The translations under genes were made by a program, and so were the position numbers. From Phragmitibacter sp965284365 (lineage in GTDB: Bacteria; Verrucomicrobiota; Verrucomicrobiia; Verrucomicrobiales; Verrucomicrobiaceae): a stretch of 64,000 bases of DNA. The stretch covers positions 3,100,001-3,164,000 of the forward strand of contig OZ260079.1 in the NCBI GenBank assembly GCA_965284365.1, given 5' to 3'. Shown piece by piece: positions 43,323 to 52,136 of this stretch. The notes under the pieces were generated by a model. That model was not told the DNA's origin and ran no database searches. It was given only the letters and a program-made list of their open reading frames with translations. Position 1 is the first letter of the stretch. Each line of letters opens with the position of its first letter.

Positions 43323-44744
43323 TCAGGAGGCCAAATCTTCCACGGACGGGGGAGGAGCATCGCCCTCAGGCTGTCCTAGGCTCTCTTCAAATTTCCGTCG
43401 CCAGTAGTCCAGACGCTCTTTTACTTTGATCTCCATGCCATTGGAAGACGGTTCATAATAGCGGCGTCCCTCCGGCAGGTAGGCCTGGGGAATGAAGCCC
43501 TCCTCGCTGTCGTGACTGTATTGATAACCCTCGCCGTGCTGGAGGCGTTTTGAGCCTTTGTAGGCGGTGCTGCGCAGATGCTTTGGCACTGCGAGGGTGC
43601 GGCCTTCTTTGACGTCTTTCAGAGCGGCATTCACGGCGGCGTAGGCGCGATTGCTCTTCGGCGCGGTGGCGAGGTAAACCGTAGCGTGGGCGAGGGGAAT
43701 ACGGGCTTCCGGCATCCCGATGAATTCGACTGCCTGTTGGGCGGCGACTGCGACGCGAATGCCATTGCTGTCTGCCATGCCGATGTCTTCGCTGGCGCTG
43801 ATGACGATGCGGCGGGCGATGAACCGGATATCCTCCCCGGCATAGAGCATCTTCGCGAGCCAGTAGAGAGCGGCATCCGGATCGGAGCCGCGAATGCTTT
43901 TGATGAAAGCACTGATGGTATCGTAGTGGGCATCGCCGTCGCCGTCATAGACCACGGCCTTCTGCTGCACAGACTCTTCCGCTACGGCGAGGTCGATAGT
44001 GACTCGGCCAGTTTCGTCCGGCTCGGTGGTGAGAGCGGCCAGTTCCAGCGCATTCAGGCACTGGCGGGCGTCGCCATCGCAGATGGTGGCGAAATGGCGG
44101 CGGGCTTCCGGGGTTAGAGTGATTTCCTGTCCACCGAGGCCGCGCGGATCAATGAGCGCGCGGTCGAGCAGCTTTTCCAGATCCTCCACTGCGACGGGCT
44201 CAAGGGTAAAGAGCTGGGAGCGGCTGATGAGGGGGCTGTTGACGTAGAAGAAGGGATTGTGCGTGGTCGCGCCGATAAACCGCAGGGTGCCGCGTTCCAA
44301 ATGAGGCAGGAGCACATCCTGCTGGGCTTTGTTGAAGCGGTGGATTTCATCTACGAAGAGAATCGTGCTCTGGTGATTCATTCGCAGGAGTTTGTTAGCG
44401 GCATCTGCAACCTGGCGAATCTCGGAAACATTGCTCTCCACGCCGCTGAGGGTGACGAAGCGCGACTTCGTCTCGTGTGAAATGATGGAGGCAAGCGTGG
44501 TCTTTCCGACGCCGGGTGGCCCGTAAAAGATGAGGGAGGAAAAGCGGTCAGCCTCGATGGCGCGGCGCAGCAGTTTCCCTTGGGCGAGGATGTGATGCTG
44601 ACCGGCATACTCGTCCAGCGTGCGTGGCCGCATGCGTGTGGCGAGGGGGGCCTCCGGAGCGACGGGTCGCGGCTTTCCCGGCGCCGCTTCCGCAGCGTCG
44701 GTTGCGGAAGTCCCGGCAAACAGCTCGTCCATTGTGGATAGCAT
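43323..44744 (-). CDS. rarA: Replication-associated recombination protein A (RarA/MgsA)
   Basis: 473 aa AAA+ ATPase of the clamp-loader class. A RPRTLDEYAGQHHILAQGKLL lead-in is followed by Walker A GPPGVGKTT, Walker B TILFVDEIHRFN, sensor region GATTHNPFFYVN and LISRSQLFTLEP. The C-terminal region HYDTISAFIKSIRGSDPDAALYWLAKMLYAGED is diagnostic of RarA/WRNIP1. It acts at stalled forks. The ATG at 44744 is preferred; a TTG extension and a later ATG at 44732 exist. Confidence 0.93.
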   Translation of the reverse strand: MLSTMDELFAGTSATDAAEAAPGKPRPVAPEAPLATRMRPRTLDEYAGQHHILAQGKLLRRAIEADRFSSLIFYGPPGVGKTTLASIISHETKSRFVTLSGVESNVSEIRQVADAANKLLRMNHQSTILFVDEIHRFNKAQQDVLLPHLERGTLRFIGATTHNPFFYVNSPLISRSQLFTLEPVAVEDLEKLLDRALIDPRGLGGQEITLTPEARRHFATICDGDARQCLNALELAALTTEPDETGRVTIDLAVAEESVQQKAVVYDGDGDAHYDTISAFIKSIRGSDPDAALYWLAKMLYAGEDIRFIARRIVISASEDIGMADSNGIRVAVAAQQAVEFIGMPEARIPLAHATVYLATAPKSNRAYAAVNAALKDVKEGRTLAVPKHLRSTAYKGSKRLQHGEGYQYSHDSEEGFIPQAYLPEGRRYYEPSSNGMEIKVKERLDYWRRKFEESLGQPEGDAPPPSVEDLAS

Positions 44745-44842
44745 ACGTGCGGCAATGGGATTTGGCAAAGCTGAGGCAAAGGCGGTGAATTCTGGCAGGT
44801 TGCGCCGCTGGGTTTACCGCTTATGCTCGCTCCGCTTCCCAC

Positions 44843-45256
44843 ATGAAAATATCGAAAAAAGCCGAGTATGCCCTGCGCGCGGTCCTAGCGATGAGCCGCA
44901 GTGCGCCGGGTAGCCTTTTTTCCATCACTTCGCTCTCGCAGGAGGAGCGTATTCCGCTGAAGTTTCTGGAGCAGATCCTCCTGGTGCTCCGCAAAGGCGG
45001 TCTGCTGGTGAGCCGCCGGGGAGCGGGTGGGGGATATCATCTTGGGAAACCTCCTACGAGGATCACGGTCGGGGAGGTGATTTATCTGGTGGATGGGCCG
45101 CTGGAAATCATGCCCGGCGGTGATGTGGGACCAGCGTCCCTGCGCACGACACTGCTGGACTTGCAATCGGTGATGGGGGAGTGGCTCAGCAGCGTGACGC
45201 TGGCGGATGTGCTACAGCGGGAGAACACGGGCGCGAGTGTGAGTTTTGAGATTTAG
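44843..45256 (+). CDS. Rrf2-family transcriptional regulator
   Basis: 137 aa winged-helix protein. MKISKKAEYALRAVLAMSR is the conserved Rrf2 opening. IPLKFLEQILLVLRKGGLLVSRRGAGGGYHLGKPP is the recognition helix and wing. No cysteines are present, so it cannot hold an IscR/NsrR-type Fe-S cluster; CymR-like sensing via a partner is possible. It lies just upstream of ssrA with about 50 bases before the tmRNA promoter, but the two are separate transcripts. Target unknown. Confidence 0.88.
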   Translation: MKISKKAEYALRAVLAMSRSAPGSLFSITSLSQEERIPLKFLEQILLVLRKGGLLVSRRGAGGGYHLGKPPTRITVGEVIYLVDGPLEIMPGGDVGPASLRTTLLDLQSVMGEWLSSVTLADVLQRENTGASVSFEI

Positions 45257-45305
45257 CCTGCGATGGCTTCTATGAGCCATCTGAAGACAAATAGCGGAAT
45301 CGACC

Positions 45306-45333
45306 TTGAATCCGCTGACGTAGAGAATATAAT
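45306..45333 (+). promoter_or_regulatory. Consensus sigma-70 promoter of ssrA
   Basis: TTGAAT (-35, 45306-45311) and TATAAT (-10, 45328-45333) with a 16-bp spacer. Transcription would start near 45340, about 12 bases before the mature tmRNA 5' end. Confidence 0.85.
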
Positions 45334-45351
45334 GAATTGCTAATTCATTTC

Positions 45352-45702
45352 GGGGGCGTCCTGGTTTCGACGGGTGGCTTGAAGTGGAGGCTGCATGCCG
45401 CGGATGATTCGTTGGCCGCGTTAAAAATCGAGTCAAAAACAATAAATGCGAACTCTAACGAGCTTGCCCTCGCGGCTTAACTGACTGCGACGTGTCCCCG
45501 GTGAAGTCTGTGAATCGGGGGTGCGACTACTTACAGGCTGGCCAAAGGTGCGGGCGACCGGCACCGAGGCGAGATCTACAGGACGCTGGGCAAAGGGGAT
45601 GCTGTGGATCGCAGCCTCCAGCCGAGACTAAATGATTCACTGAGCATGGAGACGCTTTCATGAACGGCGATTCGGACAGGGGTTCAACTCCCCTCGCCTC
45701 CA
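45352..45702 (+). ncRNA. ssrA: tmRNA (SsrA)
   Basis: Rescues stalled ribosomes. The 5' end GGGGGCG pairs with CGCCTCC before the discriminator A at 45702 (one G-T pair). The conserved TGG-TTTCGACGGGTGG 5' arm and TTCAACTCCCC T-arm are present. The CCA is not encoded. The tag reading frame starts with GCG at 45448 and ends at TAA 45478-45480, giving ANSNELALAA, with the typical C-terminal LAA degron. The resume codon follows an AATAAAT context. A downstream copy of the 3' end (49093-49212) is described separately. Confidence 0.95.
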
Positions 45703-45734
45703 CTTTTTTGAAGGACAAGAAAGTGGCGTCCGCC
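45614..45734 (+). repeat. ssrA 3' end plus flank, left direct repeat
   Basis: The 3' part of tmRNA and 32 bases beyond it. It aligns with 49093-49212 through GCCTCCAGC, CACTGAGCATGGA, CTTTCATGAACGGCGATTCG (identical), GGACAGGGGTT and CTTTTTTGAAGG...GCGTCCGCC, with scattered substitutions. Likely an attachment-site-type duplication. Confidence 0.8.
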
Positions 45735-46099
45735 GGCGGGGAGCTAAACAGAGCTTAAGACATCTCACTCCCGTTGCCGCTGCGTTTACGTTAGAGCTAT
45801 CAGCCCGAGCTGAGCTACGTATTGAGTGGATCGGCGGCACCTCGTGGGCAGTATGAATCCGTCCCGACCGCTCCAGCCTTTTGTGGTCCATCCTTATTTT
45901 GCCATAGTTGCGCAAAGGGCGAATTTTCGCTGGAGGATGGAGCTGAAATGAGCACTCCGCAGGGGGCGAGCCGAAGCCAGGTGCTAACAGCAGAAGCTTT
46001 CCATGGTGAAGCCAGCACTTTTCTAAAAAAGACTTTTGAAGAGTTAAAATATACAGAGGTCATGTTTGACAACGTGTCATAATTACCATAAATATTGCA
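45735..46099. other. Non-coding stretch in the ssrA-bounded region
   Basis: I see no convincing gene here. Open frames on both strands lack codon bias and family motifs. The stretch leads into the response regulator and may hold its promoter (an AT-rich TAAAATATACAG segment near 46045). Confidence 0.4.
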
Positions 46100-46130
46100 A
46101 TGACAACAAATCTACCTCCCGCCCAAGTAC

Positions 46131-46523
46131 TTGATAGTGGACGATGATGAAACCATGCTTTCTTTCCTTAAGCGTTTTTTGCTCCAAGAAGGAGCAAAAG
46201 CGGTCTTCGTGGCCCGGTCAGGTGAGGAAGGCCTTCGCCTGGCAGACGCGGAGCAGCCAGACTTGATCATCCTCGATGTACAGATGCCAGGCGCAAACGG
46301 TCTGAATGTCCTCCGCCGTCTCCGTGAATCACCTAGGACCGCTGGAATCCGAGTTCTATTTGCGACTGGGTTGAACGACTTTCGACCGCTATGCGATGAG
46401 CAACATGCCAGTGCAGTGATATTTAAGCCATACAGTCAGCGGCAGTTGCATGAACAAATAGCTCAACTCATGATTACAGATAAAACGACAAACTCGCCGC
46501 AATTTTTGCCTTTTGCTGCTTAG
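46131..46523 (+). CDS. Response regulator receiver protein, probable frameshift at start
   Basis: 130 aa stand-alone receiver domain. IVDDDETML has the acidic pocket, IILDVQMPGANG has the phospho-Asp, RVLFATGL has the switch Thr and VIFKPYSQRQL has the conserved Lys. As an intact gene it must begin at TTG 46131, which cuts off the first half of strand 1. An ATG at 46100 reads MTTNLPPA and would join KYLIVDDDE if one C in the CCCGCCC run at 46118-46124 were removed. So it is probably frameshifted, or there is a sequence error. It points away from the kinase at 46593 and is a plausible partner. Confidence 0.7.
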   Translation: MIVDDDETMLSFLKRFLLQEGAKAVFVARSGEEGLRLADAEQPDLIILDVQMPGANGLNVLRRLRESPRTAGIRVLFATGLNDFRPLCDEQHASAVIFKPYSQRQLHEQIAQLMITDKTTNSPQFLPFAA

Positions 46524-46592
46524 TGCAGGCAACACCAGGTGGAAGGACAATAAGCTTCCATCCTCGGTAATCACGTTTGGCCACGATCTCTG

Positions 46593-48893
46593 TTATTCTG
46601 ATGCTAGGATTGGTCGCAACACTTCTGCTAATTGCGCTTCAGTAAATGGTTTGTCTAGCCGTTTGGTGACTCCCAATGCTGCCATCTTATGGGCAGTAGC
46701 CTCGTCCATCATTCCACTTGTGATGATGACAGGAATATTGGGTAGTATTCGCCGGAGAGCTTGAACGAACGCCAATCCATCCATATAGGGCATATGGAGG
46801 TCGGTGATGATTACTGCTAGGCGGTCTCGATTTTCCGCCACCTTGATTAAAGCCTCAAGCCCGTCGCTAGCTGTCACCAGGTTAAAGTTAAGGTTCTTCA
46901 ACACTGTAGTAGACATCTTGCGGATAACTTCTTCGTCGTCCACAACAAGAATCGTCTCCCCAGACCCGCGAAATCCAATTGGTGCAACTGTGGCGCTCGC
47001 TGCGGCAACACCTGACACCTCCGCTGGAAGATAGACGCAGAAAGTGGAACCTTGACCGAGCTGCGAATAGGCGTGCAAGAACCCACCATGTCCTCTGACG
47101 ATACCGCTAACCGTTGAGAGACCAAGGCCAGTACCCTTGTCCGGTCCTTTGGTAGTAAAGAAGGGATCAAAGATCCTTTCCAAAATTTCTGGAGGTATTC
47201 CAGTGCCCGTGTCTCTCACTCTAAGCATGACAAAATCACCCGGTTTACCATCAGGAATGTGGCTCGCATAAGCGATATCGACGTTGAGGAATTGTGCGTC
47301 CAGCGAAAGTTTTCCACCCTCAGGCATCGCATCACGCGCATTCACGCATAGGTTGAGAAGAACTTGATGTATCTGCGTGGCATCGCATAGTACCGTTGGA
47401 ATGTTGGGTGGGGAAGAGACGAAAATTTCAATATTTTTTGGAAAGCTGCTCTTCATCATGTTTTCAAGCTCTATAAGCAAGCGATGGAGATCTATAGAGC
47501 TTCGCTCACCTTCAGCACCCTTTGCAAAACTCAACAACTGCCGAACCATGTCCGCGCCCCGTTTGGCGCTAATTTCAAACATATTTATAATATCCAATTC
47601 TTCTGGGTAAGTCGTTTTCAGGAATCCCACACCCATTAAGATGGGAGCAAGAGCATTATTCAAATCGTGTGCCACACCTCCAGCAAGCGTGCCGAGGGAT
47701 TCCAATCGCTGTGAGCGAAGAGCGAGACGTTCGTTTCGCTGACGTTCAGTGATATCGCGTTGAATTGCTACAAAGTGCGTTATTACACCTAATGGATTTC
47801 GGATTGGTGCGATTCGCCATTCAAGGGTAAATTCCGTTCCATCTTTGCGATAGTTGACGGCTTCGCCCTGGAAATTTTCACCCGCCTCCAGATTACGGCG
47901 AAGGCGGCTCATGACTTGTCTATCCGTGCGAGGGCCTTGCAAGATTCTTGGGGACTTGCCCAGCACCTCCTCTGCCTCATAGCCCGTCATCTTAGTGAAT
48001 GCCGGATTCACGAAAACTATCGTCGGTCCTGGCTGGTCGAGTTGAGCATCGGTAATGATGATGGATTCCGTTGACTGTTCCACGGCCGACCCAAGCAGCC
48101 TCAGCCTTTCTTCAGCTTCCTTGCGCTCTGTGATGTCCATGTGAATGCCGACCCACTCACCGATGCTTCCGTCGTCTTCCAGAATGGGGACCGCACGCGC
48201 AAGCATATGCCGATACGTCTGATCAGACCTTCTGACGCGGTGCTCCGTTTTGTAGGTGGTCCGGCTCGCAACAGCCGCTAACCAAATCCGTGTGGTTTCC
48301 TCCCGGTCATCGGGATGGATAGCGTTTAGCCAACCCCAGCCGGACAACTCTTCGAAACTTTGTCCTGTAAAAGCTTTCCATCCTGGTTGGTCTGACAGAA
48401 ATTCGCCCGAGGCGACTGTATCCCAAACAATTGCCGTCGTAGCTGCCACTAGGGAGCGGTATCGTTTCTCGTTCCGGGCAACCGTAGTTTCAACCAGCTT
48501 GCGGGCAGAGATGTCCCTGGCGACCTTGGATGCGCCGATGATTTCACCGTTTTTTCCTATGAGAGGGGAAATGCAGAGGGATACGTCTACGATCTCACCA
48601 GTTTTACGGCGGCGCTTGGTCTCGAAATGGTCCACTCGCTCACCTTCGCGCAGACGATTTGTTATCATTGCTTCCTCTTCCTGACGATCTAGAGGGATCA
48701 GCAAGTTTATATTTTGCCCGATCATCTCGACCGCTAAGTACCCGAATATACGCTCGGCACTTCGGTTCCAACTGGTTATTACACCGCTTAGTTTTCTTGA
48801 AATGATGGCGTCGTCAGATGAATCGACGATGGCGGCAAGAAGGCTCTCAGCACTTGGAAAATCGCCGGAGTCTGGACCGAGTTGTTGGCTCAT
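46593..48893 (-). CDS. Triple-PAS hybrid sensor histidine kinase
   Basis: 766 aa, no membrane helices. Three PAS/PAC units: about 18-130 (IVDSSDDAIISRKLSGVITSWN), 143-258 (WGWLNAIHPDD, GIHMDITERKEAEE) and 268-390 (FVNPAFTKMTGYEAEEVLGKSPRILQG, a LOV/FMN-like PAS region without the NCRFLQ cysteine). HisKA: LGTLAGGVAHDLNNALAPIL. HATPase: NLCVNARDAMPEGG and GTGLGLSTVSGIVRGHGG. A C-terminal receiver (ETILVVDDEEVIRK, ITDLHMPYMDG, LDKPFTE) makes it a hybrid kinase. It probably senses a cytosolic signal and relays to its own or the neighbouring receiver. Confidence 0.92.
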   Translation of the reverse strand: MSQQLGPDSGDFPSAESLLAAIVDSSDDAIISRKLSGVITSWNRSAERIFGYLAVEMIGQNINLLIPLDRQEEEAMITNRLREGERVDHFETKRRRKTGEIVDVSLCISPLIGKNGEIIGASKVARDISARKLVETTVARNEKRYRSLVAATTAIVWDTVASGEFLSDQPGWKAFTGQSFEELSGWGWLNAIHPDDREETTRIWLAAVASRTTYKTEHRVRRSDQTYRHMLARAVPILEDDGSIGEWVGIHMDITERKEAEERLRLLGSAVEQSTESIIITDAQLDQPGPTIVFVNPAFTKMTGYEAEEVLGKSPRILQGPRTDRQVMSRLRRNLEAGENFQGEAVNYRKDGTEFTLEWRIAPIRNPLGVITHFVAIQRDITERQRNERLALRSQRLESLGTLAGGVAHDLNNALAPILMGVGFLKTTYPEELDIINMFEISAKRGADMVRQLLSFAKGAEGERSSIDLHRLLIELENMMKSSFPKNIEIFVSSPPNIPTVLCDATQIHQVLLNLCVNARDAMPEGGKLSLDAQFLNVDIAYASHIPDGKPGDFVMLRVRDTGTGIPPEILERIFDPFFTTKGPDKGTGLGLSTVSGIVRGHGGFLHAYSQLGQGSTFCVYLPAEVSGVAAASATVAPIGFRGSGETILVVDDEEVIRKMSTTVLKNLNFNLVTASDGLEALIKVAENRDRLAVIITDLHMPYMDGLAFVQALRRILPNIPVIITSGMMDEATAHKMAALGVTKRLDKPFTEAQLAEVLRPILASE

Positions 48894-49513
48894 AGGGGTA
48901 CTTCTGTATCCGCATTAAAATGATTGCTGTTTCAGCTTACCGCCAAAGCCTAACAAAGGACGTATGCGTTGTCTGCACTTCTTTCGAAATAGGTCGAAAT
49001 GAGAGCCTCACGCATTCCCAGCACGATCGCCAAAGTTGAAAAGCGGTCTCCTCTTATGGTGTTATGCGCCTACGATGAGAGGCTAGCGAGCGGCCTCCAG
49101 CTGAGATCAAATGACCACTGAGCATGGAAACACTTTCATGAACGGCGATTCGGACAGGGGTTAAACTTCCCTCGCCTCAACTTTTTTGAAGGGCAAGAGA
49201 GCGGCGTCCGCCCGGGGTAAGTGATGTCTTCTTTCACGATCTCGCCGTTGAGTACAGCAAAGATCCAGGAGCAACGGAAGGAAGTGTTCTGGAGAGCATC
49301 CCGAGATCATAAGCTGGCGCGACATCTGGGCGGGCAGTAGCTGAAGGCCCCTCGGAAATCCGCCTTATCTGATGTGGTACTGAAGTTCTTTACAGGGGAA
49401 ATCTGTCTATCCTCTCTCTATAGAGACTTCTGTGCTTGGGGTGACGATCAGAGCGCCTCTGTAGTCAGGGGGCTCAAATGGTGGTGCGTTGGCTGGTGAA
49501 AAGTGGATTTGAG
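48894..49513. other. Intergenic region with ssrA repeat copy
   Basis: Besides the ssrA-like repeat at 49093-49212, this stretch holds a 38-codon ORF at 49224-49340 with no recognisable family and a basic composition. It could be the tail of a lost gene. Nothing else is supported. Confidence 0.45.
49093..49212 (+). repeat. Diverged copy of ssrA 3' end, right direct repeat
   Basis: Same orientation as 45614-45734. The T-arm reads GGGGTTAAACTTCCC, which breaks the T-stem and loop, and the acceptor end reads CGCCTCAA, so it cannot serve as a tmRNA 3' end. It is a decayed copy, not a second gene. It includes the TTTTTTGAAGG flank downstream of the RNA, so duplication extended past the gene. Confidence 0.85.
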
Positions 49514-50419
49514 TTATTGCTCATGGATTTCTGAAATGAAGATTTCCATCAAACCTGTCAGCACCTCCAGAGCCCAAGGCAGCTTATTCCCTGTATGCCA
49601 GCAAGCGGACCATGAACGCTGCAATGTTCTGACAGGAAGACGCACGAGACCTGAGTTGTTTTGCTGTAACACGGGTAATCTAATCGCCCAATTTGGAAGC
49701 ATTGAGATACCGTGGCCGGCGAGGGTGAGGTTATGCATGCTGTCCATGCTGGGCAAGACATCGATGGCTGGCACACCGAGCGCACCGAGGTGTTGCGAGA
49801 GCAGTTCACTGGCGTCTGCATCTGGCACGTAGAGAGGATAAGCCGTTAACGCAGGCAGGGGCAAACTGGCAGACTGAGCGAGAGGGTGATCCGCGGAGGC
49901 ATAGAGGCCGAGATGCTCGTGATAAATGACTCTTGACGCCAGTCCGAGCGGCACATTTCTCGTGGGCGAGCAACTGAGATCGATCCTGCCGCGTCTGAGG
50001 TCCTTCCACGATTCTTCATCGGAATTTGAAGTAACGAAATTGAGCTTTACGCCCGGCATGCATTCATTGAAGTCATGGAGGATGGCGGGGAGCAGGCGGG
50101 CGCAAAGCATCTCTGGGAGAGAAATCCGCAAAGCGGTTCCCTGATTTCCCAGCGACTTCGCGGTTTCCTGAAAGCCTTGAATGAGGTTTAATACTTCATT
50201 GGCCAGCGGCATGAGCCGAAAGCCTGCTGGAGCGAGGGCGACTCGCGGACCTTTACGTTGGAAAAGTTCGCAACCGAGTTCCGTTTCCAAGCTGCGGATG
50301 GCATGGCTAATGGCCGATGGCACAACACTTAACTGCCGTGCCGCCGTGCCAAAATTCTGCGTTTCAGCAGCTACGACGAAGGCCTGGAGACGTCTTAAAT
50401 CGAAATTACCGACGGCCAT
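49514..50419 (-). CDS. LysR-family transcriptional regulator
   Basis: About 301 aa. The N-terminal HTH reads FDLRRLQAFVVAAETQNFGTAARQLSVVPSAISHAIRSLETELGCELFQRKGPRVALAPAGFRLMP, a textbook LysR opening. The effector domain follows (LRISLPEMLCARLLPAIL, LGLYASADHPLAQ, SMDSMHNLTLAGHGISMLPNW). An in-frame ATG at 50479 would add 20 residues; 50419 is preferred because LysR proteins usually start near FDLRRLQ. It is divergent from the urtA-type gene and likely controls the amide/urea cluster, with an amide or nitrogen signal as effector (inference). Confidence 0.88.
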   Translation of the reverse strand: MAVGNFDLRRLQAFVVAAETQNFGTAARQLSVVPSAISHAIRSLETELGCELFQRKGPRVALAPAGFRLMPLANEVLNLIQGFQETAKSLGNQGTALRISLPEMLCARLLPAILHDFNECMPGVKLNFVTSNSDEESWKDLRRGRIDLSCSPTRNVPLGLASRVIYHEHLGLYASADHPLAQSASLPLPALTAYPLYVPDADASELLSQHLGALGVPAIDVLPSMDSMHNLTLAGHGISMLPNWAIRLPVLQQNNSGLVRLPVRTLQRSWSACWHTGNKLPWALEVLTGLMEIFISEIHEQ

Positions 50420-50830
50420 CGGGGTTGGAGCGCCCCTGTCAGGGGCGATAGCACCTTCAAATTCTATCTTATTCAACATCTGCTTCGGGGGTGAAGTGGA
50501 TTAAATGCGTGGTTTAGCAATTCTAGTGGAACTGCAAGCCGCACAGGACGTGTGGCTTTGATAGCAAATAAGGGGCCTACAAGGCACGACAGTCTGAAAA
50601 AGAGTGTGCGTCGCAATTAATGACACTCGGTATAAAGGCTCGCTCCATGATGAAAATGTTTCAGCATGCGCGGTCTGGCGGTGGCATGTGCGCTGCTAAA
50701 GCAAGAGCTGCCTTACGCTAAAGGCATCTCTCTGGGGATGAATGGAGGCGATGAGGTGAACGCCAATGTCTCGAGGCATGCGTTCCCGAAGGATTAGAAG
50801 AACCCAGATAAGTCCGGTCATACACTTGCT
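50420..50830. promoter_or_regulatory. Divergent intergenic region between LysR gene and urtA-type operon
   Basis: A 411-base region likely holding the LysR operator. A 43-codon ORF at 50666-50797 (LLKQELPYAKGISLG, NGGDEVNANVSR) is the only coding-like signal; it lacks clear ribosome binding and may be a gene remnant. AT-rich patches near 50515-50640 fit promoters. No perfect T-N11-A palindrome could be fixed by eye. Confidence 0.45.
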
Positions 50831-52102
50831 ATGAAATACATTGATAAATCCACACTCATTGAAGGAACCCACGAGAGACTGCCCCAGCGGTCGTGGTGGC
50901 AGACTGCGTCCATGGTCATTGCGGCGATCGGCCTACAAGGTGCGACTTTATGGGGAGCGCCGCCGACTGCAGAGGTGAATACCACTGGCCTGGCAGTCAC
51001 CGATACTGAAGTGACGGTAGGACAGTTGCACTCGGCTACTGGAACTATGGCCATCAGTGAAACTGGCTCGATTCAGGCTGAACAGCTCGCCATTGATCAG
51101 ATCAATGCCGCAGGTGGTGTCCTGGGTCGTCAGATCAAAGTGATCAAAGAAGATGGAGCGAGCGACTGGCCTACCTTCGCGGAGAAAGCAAAGAAGCTTC
51201 TCGTGAATGATAAGGTAGCCTCGGTGATGGGGTGCTGGACTTCAGCATCGCGCAAAGCCGTGCTGCCGGTCTTTGAAAAAGAGAATGGCATGCTCTATTA
51301 TCCTACCTTTTATGAAGGTCTGGAGCAGTCCAAGAATGTGATCTATACGGGCCAGGAGGCTACGCAACAGATCATCGCAGGCCTCGACTGGATTGCGAAA
51401 GAGAAAGGCGGCAAGACCTTCTACCTGATCGGATCAGATTACATCTGGCCGCGCACGTCCAATAAGATAGCACGCAAGCACATTGAGAATGTGCTCAAAG
51501 GCAAAGTCGTTGGCGAAGAGTACTACGCCTTGGGCCACACGCAGTTCGGATCCTTGATCAATAAGATTAAATTGAAGAAACCTGATGTGATCTACGCAAT
51601 TGTTGTAGGGGGCAGCAATGTATCCTTCTACAAGCAACTCAAAGCTGCTGGTATCACTTCGGACAAGCAGACTCTCCTCACGATCTCCGTGACGGAAGAT
51701 GAAGTGCTGGGTATCGGCGGAGAAAACCTGGTCGGATTCTACTCTGCCATGAAATACTTCCAGAGTCTTGAGAACGAGAACAACACAGCTTTCGTGAAGG
51801 CTTTCAAAGAGAAGTATGGCGCCAACAGTGTCATCGGTGACGTGACGCAGGCAGCCTATCTTGGACCGTGGTTGTGGAAGGCAGCAGTGGAAAAGGCCAA
51901 CAGCTTCGATGTCGACAAAGTAGCTGCGGCATCTCCTGGGATCGAGTTCAGCAAAGCGCCAGAGGGCTACGTGAAAATTCACGACAACCACCACTTGTGG
52001 AGCAAGTTGCGCATTGGCCAATGGCAGACAGATGGTCAGGCGAAGGTGTTGTATGAATCTGCATTGATCGAGCCGAATCCGTTCCCAGCCGGGTATCAAT
52101 AA
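50831..52102 (+). CDS. urtA: Urea/short-chain amide ABC transporter, substrate-binding protein (UrtA/FmdD type)
   Basis: 423 aa periplasmic binding protein. After an unusually long polar N-terminus, a hydrophobic signal (TASMVIAAIGLQGATLWG) ends near residue 43. EVTVGQLHSATGTMAISETGSIQAEQLAIDQINAAGGVLGRQI is the UrtA/AmiC start, and SVMGCWTSASRKAVLPVFEKENGMLYYPTFYEGLEQSKNVIYTG is characteristic of UrtA/FmdD. It captures urea, or formamide/acetamide in fmd-type systems. It heads a seven- or eight-gene unit; the gap of 276 bases to urtB contains a stem-loop. Confidence 0.88.
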   Translation: MKYIDKSTLIEGTHERLPQRSWWQTASMVIAAIGLQGATLWGAPPTAEVNTTGLAVTDTEVTVGQLHSATGTMAISETGSIQAEQLAIDQINAAGGVLGRQIKVIKEDGASDWPTFAEKAKKLLVNDKVASVMGCWTSASRKAVLPVFEKENGMLYYPTFYEGLEQSKNVIYTGQEATQQIIAGLDWIAKEKGGKTFYLIGSDYIWPRTSNKIARKHIENVLKGKVVGEEYYALGHTQFGSLINKIKLKKPDVIYAIVVGGSNVSFYKQLKAAGITSDKQTLLTISVTEDEVLGIGGENLVGFYSAMKYFQSLENENNTAFVKAFKEKYGANSVIGDVTQAAYLGPWLWKAAVEKANSFDVDKVAAASPGIEFSKAPEGYVKIHDNHHLWSKLRIGQWQTDGQAKVLYESALIEPNPFPAGYQ

Positions 52103-52136
52103 CTTCTCAGTGAGTTAACTGGATTGTGATCATAAT

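Larger units (their letters stand above)
45614..49212. mobile_element. Remnant element inserted at ssrA
   Basis: Direct repeats of the tmRNA 3' end (45614-45734 and 49093-49212) bracket about 3.4 kb carrying a response regulator and a hybrid histidine kinase. The region is AT-richer than its surroundings by inspection. tmRNA 3' ends are common integration sites for phages and islands. No integrase or excision gene is visible, so this looks like an old, immobile remnant. An alternative is a segmental duplication. Confidence 0.55.

Noticed and set aside
49093..49212. Second tmRNA gene
   Set aside because: No 5' half, no tag frame, and the T-arm and acceptor are broken; it is a partial copy.
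49224..49340. 38-codon ORF just after the ssrA repeat
   Set aside because: Too short, no motif, basic composition. I considered a transposase fragment but could not support it.
50666..50797. 43-codon ORF in the LysR-urtA gap
   Set aside because: Protein-like (LLKQELPYAKGISLG) but no ribosome-binding site or homologue I recognise. Kept only as a note under the intergenic entry.
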